A DNA stretch of 64,000 nucleotides from Tribonema minus (taxonomy: Eukaryota > Sar > Xanthophyceae > Tribonematales > Tribonemataceae), in assembly GCA_017506865.1 (NCBI GenBank), contig JAFCMP010000514.1, positions 1,736,001 to 1,800,000 on the forward strand, given 5' to 3'. The position numbers and the translations under genes are program-made. The notes beneath the pieces were generated by a model that was not told the origin of the DNA, did no database searches, and saw only the letters and a program-made list of their open reading frames with translations. Each line of letters begins with the position of its first letter. The first letter of the stretch is position 1. This document shows positions 38,680 to 48,980 of this stretch, piece after piece.

Positions 38680-41600
38680 GCGGCGCACCGTAAAGAAGCA
38701 GGGGAGTCAGTCACGAGCGGTTGGCACAGAGCAGCATTAGCAGGAAATTTCTCGACGCGTCATCTCTGATGCAGAGCTGCCCGCAGCCATCATCTCATTG
38801 TGTGCACGGGGGGGGGGGGGGGGGGGGAACTTGGCGCGCGAGTGTTCTGCCGACGCCCTTCCCCCAACGCACACACCACAGTTGACGGCCGTACGTGCGG
38901 AGACCCCGTGTGACATACAAACAAAAACTGCTCATGGCATCCGCACAAAACGCGATAGAGTACACTACGCTGCGCCCGGCTTGTGCCGCATGTGCGCGAC
39001 TAGGCGCATCGGCGCCGGTCTCTAACCGCTCCAAAATCGCGCTCTTTCAGTGCTTTTGTGTCGTACTTCAAGTATATTTATGTAGCTGCAGCGTTGCCTG
39101 ACTTGTCCGCGCGCGGCGACGTGATCAAGCGCAAACTTCAAGGAGCAAGTGTAAGCGCGTGACGCACCTGGCAACACGTCGCCGTCCGGGCGGCAGCGCG
39201 CATTCAGGCCGCCAACGGAGTCTTGTCCCGCCGTGCAGATGGCGCACGCAGTCGCGCCGGCCTCCACCCCGAAGCCCTTCTTGCACACTTCAACATGGAG
39301 TAAGAAAGGGGCAGCAGGACCACGTCAACAATGCGACTCTGAAGTAGAAACGGGGGGGGGGCAAGGCACCTCTTTACACAAAGTAAAACAATCGCGCCGG
39401 CCTCCACGCCAAAGCTTTTTTTGCATACTTCAACATTGAAGTTGAAAACAGGGGCAAGGCACACGAAGTAACACAGGTGTTGGCGCCCACGCCAAACCCC
39501 TTCTTGCAGACTTCAACATGAAGTAAGGAAGGGGCAGGGAACGCGTCAACAAAGGGACTCAGCATGAAGCAAAACAGGCGTTGGCGCCCCACGCCCAAAG
39601 CCTTTTCTTGCAGACTTCAACGTCAAGTAGAAAGCGGGGGCAACGCACACTTCAGCATGAAGTAAAGCAGGTGCTGGCGCCCACGCAAAAATGCTTCACG
39701 CAAACTGTAACATGAAGTAGGTATCCACGCAGGAAACAGGGAAACTGGTCGTCGGTGAAGGCCCTGCTGTGAGCTCACATACCTGCCTTGCAGCACAGAG
39801 TGAGCGAGCGCTCGCCGCTGCTTGCGTGCGTTACAACTGCAAAAAGCTGAGCACTGCCGTCGCAGGCGGCATGCGGCATGGCCATGCAATGCCCCGGCAC
39901 GTGTGCACGCACACGCACAGAGACACACACACACGCACGCACGCACAACGCAATGCGCTCATACCACCAGCACTGCGTCGTACACCGGGCAAACGACGCC
40001 GCCAGCCTGTCGCTCGCGTGCACGCCTGCGGCACATTGGCGCGGCACACGCCCGCGCGCCGCACGCGACGCACAGCAGCCAATCAGCAGCGGCGCGCGCT
40101 ACTCGCAGCATCGTTGTGCGCGTTACTCGCGCGCTCACGGTGCTCCGAGCTTACTGCACAGAACTCACGCGCGAACGACGCCGCCGCCAGCCTGTCGCTC
40201 GTGCGCGCGCGTTTGCGTGGCTCCGCATCGCCATGCCGCTGAGCACTGCCGTCATGGACGGAATAATCGACAACATACGATCCCAGCACGCGACGCGCGC
40301 GTGTGCGCACACACATCGCAATGCACGCCACTGTCATAGGCGAATGATCAACGACTCATTGGCACAGCACGCACGTACACACGAACACATACACAACGCA
40401 TGCATGCATACCACCAGAAACCGCGCAATCAAGCACGGAGCATACAATACCCCGAAGCAGCGTACTCACGCAAAAACGATGCCGCTAGCCTGTCGCTCGT
40501 GCGCGCGCCCGCGTGGCTCTGCAGCTCCAGCGCCAGCGCCCCCGGGTCCGTCAGGTGCCGCGTGAGGGGGAACACGATGCCGTCCGACCCCCCCGCCGCC
40601 GCCGCATCGCCCCCCTTGCGCAGCCCCGTCAGCGCAGTCAGCGCTCCGTCGACCTGCTGCGTGAAGACGACGTTGTAGCCGTCCACGGGGGGCGCGTCGG
40701 TGGCGGCGGCGAACGGCGGCCAGCGGAGAGTCACCTCCTTGAGCTTCTCGTCGGCGCTCGCGAAGACGCGCGCGGGCACGGGCGGGTGGAGCTCGCGCGG
40801 GCCCTGTAGGTGGTGGTGATCAGCGTTCAGGGGGGTGGGGTGGGGGGGGGAGGATGAGCAGCGTGTACGGGGAGGGGGGGCAGGGGAGGAGGGGGGAGGG
40901 GGTGAAGAGGGGCGTTGAGACGACATGACAGGACGGGACGCGCGGGCTCATGGCTGGGGCGGGTGGAGCTCGCGCGGGCCCTGTTGGTGATGGTGATGAT
41001 CAGCGTTTAGGGGGGGGGGAGATGACATGACAGGACGGGAGAGACGCGAGCCTCATAGCTGGGGCGTGTGGCAGTGGTGTTGATGGTGATGCGCAGCACG
41101 CGGGGGGGGGAGGGGAGGGGGGGGGGCAGGGGGGGGGCAGAGGCGGGGGTCTGACATGACAGAACAGGAGAGGTGCCACCTCATAGCTGGGGCGGGTGGA
41201 GCGGGCCGTGTGGCAGTGGTGATGGTGATGAGCAGCGCGCGTAGGAGGGGGGGGAGGGGGGGGGGGGGGCAGCGGTTGAGATGGCATGACAGGACGGGAG
41301 AGACACCAGCGCATGGCTGGGCAAACGGACAGTTGCCCCGTTGCGGTAGTTGAGAGCAGCACATGCAGAGGGGGTACCTATGCGACATGTGCTGATTGTG
41401 GAGCTTGAGAAGGCACGAAATATTTTAATACAATGACGTATGATCCAGAAAATGACAGAACAGTACATGATACCCTTTTTTTGCCAGGGGCGGTGCATTT
41501 CCAGCAGGGCATGCACATTGGCTACCGCCTATACGTCTGAGGTGTACAGTTCAACTGTACAATTCAATTGCTCACACACACAAACTGGTTGCAGTATTGC

Positions 41601-44600
41601 CAATGAACCTCAACGAATGCCTCCGGCTCGCCCTCACCGAAGGGCCATCCGCAGCCTCACCGTTTTCTGATATGGCCAGGCACTGAGGATTGCCATCAAA
41701 ATTCATGAACTTGAAGTGTTGAAAAATACCGGTTGCAGGTTCTTTACTTGATTTTCGAAAGACTAATTCTGGCACTCTAATAAACTTATAGGAGGCGTGC
41801 CTTCTGTTCACGCTCGCCGGGGGGGCGCCGTGATATAGCCAGGCTCTGAACGTTCCCTCTCAAACTCTTTGCAGCATCTCTTTGTATGTCTTGTACTTCT
41901 CAAAGAATAATCAGAATTCCGTTTAAGTGATGTTGTGTGTTCAGAGCAGGGCAACTTCCGGTGCCAGCCCCCATTTGTCTCGCTGTTCACTGACATGTGG
42001 TCAGGCGTTGACCGTTGTCACCGAGGTGCTGTACTTCAAGTGTTGAAACCAAACCTCAAATCATGATGTCGGTGCACGCTCACCGGGGGGCAGCCGCCAA
42101 TGCCAGGCCCCCCTGTCTCGCCGTACTCCGAGATGGTCAGGCACTGAGCGTTGCCACCGAGGTTCTGTACTTCAAGTAATTGGTACTTCAAATTGGTACT
42201 TCAAGTGCTGACACCAGCGCCTGCTTCAGTACTTCTATTAAACTTCAAGTTGTGCTTTCTTTTCACGCTCACCGGGGGGCAGCCGCCAGTGCCAGGTCCC
42301 CCTGTCTCGCCGTACTCCGAGATGGTCAGGCACTGAGTGTTGCCACCGAGGTCTGTGAACTTTCAGTACTGCAAAGTATTTATATGCTTCTGCCACAATT
42401 TGCAGGTCCCATTTTATTGCAAAACGTTTCTTCATTCACACTCACCAGGGGGCAGCCGCCAGTGCCAGGCCCCCCTGTCTCGCCGTACTCCGAGATGGTC
42501 AGGCACTGAGCGTTGCCACCGAGGTCTGTGAGCTCCCACGTGCTAATTTGCGGGGAGCCCACCGCGGCGATGCCGGCCGCGACGAGGTCCGTGAACCTGC
42601 GGCAGCGAGCAGCAGAGTTATGAGTCTGAGTTGGTGAGTCTGAGTCATTGCCGCATGCAGCGGCGACGAGGTCCGCAAACCTGCTGCCGCAAGCAGCTGA
42701 GTCAAGAGTCTGAGTCGTTGAGCCTGAGTCGTTGTCATCAGCAGCTGCTGCCCAGGACACATTCCACAGAGGGTTGAGTTGCGAGGAAAGTAAAGACATG
42801 CGCGCAGTGCAGCACGCGTGATGCTTGGTACTTGGAAGCATTCAGCCGCATGCCAAGGGTATGTAAGAAGCTGTGAGGGTATGCAATAGGCCACTGTAGC
42901 TGTGTGAACCTCGGGCAGTGGAGGGTCGCGTGCAGCTGCTGAGGCGACACGATGCATCTCTCTCTCTCAGTCTCTCTCTGGTGCGCGCGCCAATTTTGTC
43001 AACTTCAACCAAATTACTACACACCGTCGGTCTCTCCCAGCTTGCTCGTGTTGATAACGGCTGGTAATGTCGCGAGTTCCCTTACTCCACTATGTGCAAG
43101 CGTTAGCGTTTCCAGTCCCTCCCCTTGCATCATGTAATTGGCAAGTTCCCACTACTGAAGCCTGCAGTGCACTGCCGTCGGACACAGCATGAGAGAGAAC
43201 GTACCCCCTGCTACGAGTGATTCGTCAACTGCACCGAGCACTGCCCCCCCCTTGGATAGAAATGCCTTGGAGCACAACGCAGTGTCGCACAGGACGCTGC
43301 GGCTCGCAAACACAACAGCCCCTGAAATATGCACCTGCTCTACTCTCTGCAGCAGCCTGCATCAGGAGCACATCAACTTCAACTGGCGCTCGAAGCAGCG
43401 AGGACCGCCCAGCACCTGTCTCACAACTACCTCAACTTCAAGCAGAAGTACAAGCTGACCTCAGTCAGTTTGAACTGCTGGCCTCTGCATCCACTAACCC
43501 TAACCCTAACCCTAACCCTAACCCTTGCACCCACCCGCCGTGATTGTGCGCAGCAACGCGACTGCCTCCATGAGCGGTAGTACTTCAACTTCAAGGCCTT
43601 CTGGCGCCGCTGCACCTCCCTCGCGCTACAGCGCGCGCTCACACGTGTCGTGATCGACAACTGGAACGCAGTCATTGCCCCTGATGGCGACGTCAGCGCT
43701 TACCGCCGCATCGCACTGTTGCAAGTGCCGCGGCCCTCGCCAGCCAGCGCCGAACCGCCGGCCCCTCCGTAGATATAGTTATTGCAAGCCCGATTTATCG
43801 TGTGCTAAGCCCATGCGGTCCAGGACATAATGTACAACTTCAAGTAGAAGCACAAGCTGACCTCGGGGTGACTCTTCACTACGTGCGCATGGCACCAGCG
43901 CTAGTGCCCCAACTTCACGTACAAGTATGAACTGACATGTAGATCCCTTACAGCAACCTTGGATGCCATTCATCTGGGCTTTTTCGCGCCCTGAGCGAGT
44001 ATCAGTAAAAAGTGCAAGCTGACCTTAGGGTGACCTTCCACTGCGCGCGCGTGGCGTCCGCCGGCAGCTGCTCGGGCAGCGGCACGTCGAAGAAGCTCGT
44101 GTAGCCGGACCGCGCAGTGCCGACGCCTGCCGCGAGGGCGCCGTCGAGCGGCGATGCTGCTACGATACGCAGCCCTACGGTTGTGTCCCTCAGAGCCGGC
44201 GCCACAATCCTGCAGGTTGGGCACGTGGGCAGGGTACATGAGTATCGTGTCTGTACTGCATATGCTCTATATGTCACAGGTTTTGTTTGCCCCTCAAGCG
44301 ACAATGAATAAAAGTGCATTAGTGTCAAGTTGCGACGGGTAGCGGCAATGCGCAGGTGTCCCTGAGGGCGGGCGCCACGCTCCTGCAGTTTGGGCATGTA
44401 GGTAGAGTGCAGAAGGGTGTATTGGTATCAAGGGGTGGCATTTGGTGGCAATCAAGCCACGATGCGCAGGCCCACGGTGGTGTCCCGTAGAGCCGGCGCC
44501 ACAATCCTGCGGCATGGGTTGCGCAGATGAGGTTGAGAAAAGAAGAAGAGTACGGTAGGGTAGGTTAGTATCAAGTGGCGATGCCGTGACGATGCGCAGG

Positions 44601-46838
44601 CTCACAGGTGGTGTCCCTGAGGGCCGGCGCCACGATCCCATGTAGGTAGAGTACAGAAGGGTACGTCAGTATCAAGGGGCGGTTTTTAGTGGCGACGGGT
44701 CTGCTATGCGTAGGCCCACGGTGGTGCCCCTGAGGGCCGGCGCCACGATCCCATGCAGGTAGAGTACAGAAGGGTACATCAGCATCGAGGGGCAGCGTTT
44801 AGGATTAGGGTTAGGGTTAGGGTTAGCGATGCGTCCACCATGCGCAGGCCCACGCCTGTGTCCCTGAGGGCCGACGCTACAAACCTGCGGGTTGGGTATG
44901 TAGGTAGAGTGCAGAAGGGTATGTTAGCCGCAAGCGGCGACGCCGTGACGAAGGCTACATTTCCGCAAGGCCCAAAGAAGCCCTGCTACCAGCTATGCAG
45001 TTCGTCACCGCCCCCACCTGAAGCCCAGCTCGTGACTCTGAACATGCTTAAACGTAGCCTCAAATCTTCAAGACTTGCAGTACAGCTGCGCGGAGAGTCA
45101 CACCCCCCACCTGAAGCCCAGCTTGTCAGACTGTAACATGCTGCTTCAAGCTCCCCTCAAAACGCTTCGCACACTTGAAGTACATTGACATGGAGAGTCA
45201 CTGCACCCCCCACTTGAAAGTTAAGCTCATGTTCTGATCAGTCGTGTCTGAGCTACTGAGCCTCAACCCCAAAGACTTTCACTATAGCTGCGTGGCGAGT
45301 CAACACCCACACCTGAAGTCCAGCCTGAGCTTGTCCTGATCTACTTCACAATGCGCCTTCAAGACTTGAAGTACAGATTGCGAGGAGAGTCACCGCACCT
45401 GAAGTCCAGCTTGTCCACGTTCCCCGCCTCCACCCAGCCCGAGAGGACCAGGTCCTGCGTGTTGGGGACCACATTTTCATCAACGGGCTTGAGCACGACG
45501 GCGTCAGTTGCATCGTAACCGACGCCTGCCACGCGGCACTCGCCCACGTTGGCCTGCCCGATGTACAGCGACACGATGTCGTCCTGGACGATGTCGGGGG
45601 TGACCTTGTAGGGGGTGCCGCTGCCCCAGCAGGGGACTGCACAGCAGTGCACAGGTTGGAGGGGATTTGGAAGGGAGGGGGGGGGGGGGGGGGGGGGGGT
45701 GAATGGAGTCAGCGGGGGGCGGGAGGTTAATAATGGAGTCACCAAAGACTCTTGTGATTATTCTCTTAAAAGCTCTAAATTCTCAATTACATCAAAAATA
45801 TCAGAAAATTTAGCTGAGCCTGGGGCGCCACGAGTCACAAGGGGAACAAACAAAACCAAAATGTTTCTTGTCTGATATTTATTGGTCAGCCGCAGTGTTT
45901 TTTGGGGGGTCTGACCTCAAGAGCGCACGTGTTGCCAAACAGGTCTTGCACTATCCGCAGGCGACCATGAAGCACACCGTGTACGGAAACCAGATACGTG
46001 ACAAAACAAGGGCCAGTGGGAACCTTCCGTTCCGTAGGGGCATCAGAACCTTCAAGAACTTGCTAGAACTTACTGGAGAAACCCTTAGAACTGGACCGTG
46101 CCCTACCCCTAGGGTATGCACTAAGCATTGGACCATCTCATATTCCAACAGTGAGATCATGCGTAATGGTGATGACGGCAGCTAACTCTAACCCTAACCT
46201 AATCCTAACCCTATCCCTCAACCCCAACTAGCATAGCGTCCAACAACCCTCACCTCCGGGGTGATTGACGTCGAAGGCACCCTAAATCTGAACTATCATA
46301 GAGTCCAACAACCCTCACCTTCGGGGTGATTGACGTCGAACACATCCGGCTGCGGCGCGCCCGTGAGATCGTGCGTGACGGTGATAACCATGGCTAATCC
46401 CAGCAATAATCGCAACCCTACCCTAAATTTACCCTGACCCCAACCCCTCAGCTAGCATACAGTCTGACAAACCTCACCTCCGGGGTGATTGACGTCAAAG
46501 GCTGCGGCGCGCCCGTGAGATCATGCTTGACGGTGATCACGGCAGCTAATCATAACCCTAAACTGAATCCTAACTCTAATCCTCACCCAACTACCACAGC
46601 GTCCGACAACTCTCACCTCCGGGGTGATTGACGTCGAACGCGTCCGGCTGCGGCGCGCCCGTGAGATCATGCGTAACGGTAATCATCGCGGCGCCCGTGG
46701 TCGTGCGCGCACTTGTCGGGTTTGCTGGATCCTTGGGGCGGCTGACCACCACCTTACCCACGGAGTCGGCGAAGCGCTGGAAGCCCGCGCCGACGATGTA
46801 GTCGCGGTCCAGGAACAGGACAAAGTTGTCGGGGAACA
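32910..46838 (-). CDS. Large modular (fibronectin/REJ-like, Cys-rich) protein of unknown function, 5' end not found
   Basis: Eleven phase-compatible exons on the minus strand: 46838-46617, 45636-45399, 44209-44024, 42596-42446, 40803-40470, 39287-39168, 37357-37224, 35946-35814, 34653-34517, 33744-33526 and 33217-32910, about 725 residues. The 40803 and 33744 exons read like fibronectin type III beta-sandwiches (LRWPPFAAATDAPPVDGYNV; then GLAELPEGTNYTFTVFAVSE). The 39287 exon is a short Cys-rich module (CKKGFGVEAGATACAICTAG) like those of ephrin-receptor-type repeats. The 45636 exon (LVLSGWVEAG), the 37357 exon (SDLTFFYSIAYGD) and the 34653 exon (SVTLMYELGTVSGDDAAVDS) resemble strands of REJ domains of polycystin-like proteins, but this is weaker. 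No signal peptide, catalytic motif or clear membrane span was found. An extracellular or surface role is inferred from the module types only. The first exon joins in phase 1 to something upstream that I could not find between 46840 and 48980. The 3' continuation is listed separately. Confidence 0.75.
34115..34445 (-). repeat. Three copies of exon 34653-34517 donor edge
   Basis: GDDAAVDSLKIKV-type endings recur at about 34425-34380, 34290-34250 and 34165-34120, each followed by a GTGCGA-like donor and a CAAAGTTGAAGT spacer. Confidence 0.7.
34466..34489. repeat. CA dinucleotide repeat
   Basis: About twelve CA units next to a CTTCAACTTTGA spacer, in an intron of the modular gene. Confidence 0.85.
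36060..36735 (-). repeat. Four copies of exon 35946-35814 acceptor edge
   Basis: CAGACGGCCGCAGGCGCGCT and similar lie at about 36110-36070, 36310-36265, 36525-36480 and 36730-36690, spaced about 200 bp. Each is followed downstream by TACATACAGTACGAGCCTCA-like sequence, and GGTCAGGGTCAGG repeats fill the gaps. Confidence 0.7.
36895..37195. repeat. Tandem ~170-bp duplication in intron
   Basis: TGTGGACTGCTCAGATGTGA and neighbouring sequence occur at about 36970-37035 and again at 37142-37205, next to the donor of exon 37357-37224. The unit includes the exon donor edge echo (CACCAGNACNGGNGGNGCAAT). Confidence 0.6.
37592..37645. repeat. Longest interstitial CCCTAA array in the window
   Basis: Eight near-perfect CCCTAA units lie in an intron of the modular gene. 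Genes continue on both sides, so this is not a chromosome end. Confidence 0.9.
38638..38682. repeat. CAG/GCA trinucleotide repeat
   Basis: About 14 GCA units lie in an intron of the modular gene. A CTG run at 15402-15432 lies just upstream of the first CABLES-like ATG, and a CAG-rich stretch at 17135-17275 lies just past the permease stop codon. Confidence 0.85.
39300..39720 (-). repeat. Four copies of Cys-rich exon 39287-39168 acceptor edge
   Basis: GTTGAAGTCTGCAAGAAGGG-type starts recur at about 39435-39395, 39525-39480, 39625-39590 and 39715-39680. The spacing is about 90 to 110 bp. In these copies the CTTCAAC motif forms the acceptor itself. Confidence 0.7.
39785..40215 (-). repeat. Copies of exon 40803-40470 donor edge
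   Basis: ARTSDRLAASF-type endings recur at about 40215-40165 and 40035-39990, with a weaker one near 39830. Each is followed by (C)GTGAGT or a decayed form. Acidic CACGCACGCACA runs separate them. Confidence 0.65.
41645..42345 (-). repeat. Copies of exon 42596-42446 donor edge
   Basis: GGNAQCLTISEYGETGGPG-type segments, about 80 bp long and well conserved, lie at about 42345-42270 and 42165-42088. Weaker ones lie near 42000, 41835 and 41690. Each is followed by GTGAGC. They are similar enough to be alternative donors in principle, but none retains the start of the exon. Confidence 0.75.
43925..44022 (-). repeat. Dispersed ~90-bp repeat, copy 3
   Basis: The core is present on the reverse strand, with ATCTACATGTCAG-type sequence at the far end. 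It abuts the donor of the exon at 44024, so its end supplies intron bases immediately after the splice site. Confidence 0.6.
44370..44900 (-). repeat. Five copies of exon 44209-44024 acceptor edge
   Basis: IVAPALRDTTVGLRIV-type starts recur at about 44395-44355, 44510-44455, 44640-44590, 44755-44700 and 44890-44830. The spacing is about 120 to 130 bp. A TTAGGG array lies at 44800-44826. Confidence 0.75.
44985..45335 (-). repeat. Copies of exon 45636-45399 donor edge
   Basis: CTGGACTTCAGGTG-type edges recur at about 45325-45305, 45215-45200, 45125-45105 and 45035-45010, each followed by GTGACTCTCCGCGCAGCTGT-like intron sequence. Confidence 0.65.
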
Positions 46839-47170
46839 CTGCATGGGGGGGGGGGGGGGGGTAAAGGTGAATGCGCAGCCAATGCAGTGATGCGCGCCGT
46901 CGTTTGAATCTGCGCCGTGCAGAGGTGGTTTGGGCATGAATTTCTCGTGAGGCAGGAGAACTTTGGCATCTAACTGGGCAGCGTTTCGATGTAGTCGCGG
47001 TCCAGGAACAGGACAAAATTGTCGGGGAACACTGCACGGGGGGGGGGGGGGGCGAAGGGGGAAGGGGAGGGGGGGAAGGCGGGTACGGCGAATACGCCGA
47101 CGATGTAGTGATGTGGGATCAGGATAAAGTTGTCGGGGAACACTGCATTTTTCTGGGGGGGGGGGGGTCT
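46235..47170 (-). repeat. Echoes of exon 46838-46617 on both flanks
   Basis: Donor-edge copies (FDVNHPGG-like) lie at about 46530-46480, 46365-46310 and 46275-46245, separated by CCCTAA-like sequence. Acceptor-edge copies (VFPDNFVLFLDRDYI-like) lie at about 47035-46985 and 47150-47100, each preceded on the sense strand by a poly-C tract. Confidence 0.75.
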
Positions 47171-48980
47171 TAAGGGGGGTATGGTGATGACACAGCCAGC
47201 GTAATGATGTAGGCTTTCATTTGAAGGTGTGTCATGCGGAGGTACTTGGCTTGACTCTTTCGCAGGGTGGGCAGGTTTAGCATTCGACTGGGCAGCATTT
47301 ACATTTCGCAGATGTTGGCTGCGGTAAGCTGTGGGTCTTGTGGGAGGGGCGCTGCTGCGTCTCATACGCTCAACGGATATCGAGTGCTGCTGCATTTGAT
47401 GTTCAGTTGACGTGCAACACGGGCTTTCTCGAGCCTCAATATCCACAAGAAGGGCTTGAGGGCATTGCAACTAGGCTATGCAATCGAGCAATAAAGGCAT
47501 GGCGCAGAAACAAGAGTTTTCTGTGGTGTGTGGGGGGGTAATTGGATAGATTACTGCAGTCGCACAGCCCGGCACAACATCACTGCTACGTGGATGCCAA
47601 GTGAGTGAGTTGAAGTGCATCGAAGCGATCGTCGCTGCTGGGAGAGACTTTTTGCTGTCTCTATTTTAACAGTGAGTTCAGAAGCAATTACTGCACTTGT
47701 GAATGCAGGCAATATTAGCTGAGTAATATTTATGGACCTGTAGATAGCTGATGGCTACACAGAGGCAAAGCCCCAACGCACGCAGGGGCGAACACCGGAC
47801 CACGCATCAGACCGCATCCCGCAACCGATGTACACTTTGAAGTTTACTCGTGGACTTGTATTTCACAAATAAATTCCATGGAACGTTTGGGTAATACATG
47901 TTGTGTACATTTGTATGCACCGTCTATGTACAACCATGTACATGTATTTGCGATGCGCAAACAGCTGAGCACCCGCTGCAGTCAGGGGTCAATGTGGAGT
48001 GGCGGTGGCACATTGTATAGAGCTTGCCTGACACACATGCTGTTGCACCTTGCAGCACTGTCGTGAAAAGCTGGTAGATTCACTCTGTCGCAGTATGCCT
48101 CCAAGTCAGTGTGGCACCTAGCTGAAATCGCCCCTCGACGCTTGTCACATCACCTCCACCGTGTATGCTTTTGATGACACAAGCAGTCTCTGCCTTTCTG
48201 CCTTCACAACATCTGCTTCCTCTACTTTTTAACAGCCCCGTTTCACATACAAAATGCTTGAAGTCACACTATACCTGGTACTGCTGCTTGCACGTGCTGC
48301 AGCCCCGCCAGGGCCTGCGCAGCCAGCAATCACGAGTCATCATGCGGCGCCAGCGAAACGAGATGGAGCAATGAGAACGAGCACGTTGCAGTCAAACACA
48401 TGTGATCACAGAGGTCACGTGGACATGCCTGCGCCAATCTGGGCACGCCATAAGCACCTACACGTCTTGTGCATGTGGGCATACCATCGTCGGAAGCGCG
48501 CCATGGATCGGATGCGAAGCACGTCATCATATACTGAAGCTCTGCGATGGGGATGGGCGGACAAATCTGCACCCTACCTGGATAGCAGAGAGCACTGCCA
48601 GGGAGCGCCACCGAGGCAGCAATCCACCGTTGGCGGCCATGTTGCAGCAGGTTCTGTCGCGAACGGGGATCCTGCTCTAAGCGTGCGAGCTGCCACACGG
48701 TGGTTGCTAAAAGAGTCGAGTGGCCGCATGCTTTTCATTCGTAGTGTCAATGTTCCTGATGTCGCTGCGGAGTCTAAGGATACATGTGCTTCTCGTACGG
48801 CAACATGTGAGCTTGTGTGTAAGAGCTTTGAGATAGCCCGAAGGTGAAAAGCGTTTTGTTGATTCATTTTTTGATCATGAGCGTGACCGATTCTTTCAGG
48901 GTTATAACGTTAAAACGTTCAAACGGAAGAAGAGCTCTTTTTTTGCTGCTCAGCGAGGCTGCAGGCACTTGGCGGCGGCG
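47170..48980. other. Probable divergent promoter region
   Basis: The modular gene runs left and the syntaxin gene runs right from this 1.8 kb. It lacks exon echoes and telomeric arrays, unlike the introns. The doubtful frame at 48254 lies here, as may unrecognised 5' exons of the modular gene. No TATA-like or other defined promoter motif could be assigned. Confidence 0.4.
48254..48847 (+). CDS. Open frame of 197 codons in the divergent promoter region, doubtful
   Basis: A genuine ATG at 48254 opens 197 codons beginning MLEVTLYLVLLLARAAAP, which resembles a signal peptide. The remainder is basic and Cys/His/Ser-rich, with no domain I recognise. It ends 130 bp before the syntaxin start on the same strand, and no splice motifs or exon echoes flank it, unlike the other coding segments here. 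It may be a chance frame within the upstream region of the syntaxin gene. Confidence 0.2.
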   Translation: MLEVTLYLVLLLARAAAPPGPAQPAITSHHAAPAKRDGAMRTSTLQSNTCDHRGHVDMPAPIWARHKHLHVLCMWAYHRRKRAMDRMRSTSSYTEALRWGWADKSAPYLDSREHCQGAPPRQQSTVGGHVAAGSVANGDPALSVRAATRWLLKESSGRMLFIRSVNVPDVAAESKDTCASRTATCELVCKSFEIARR

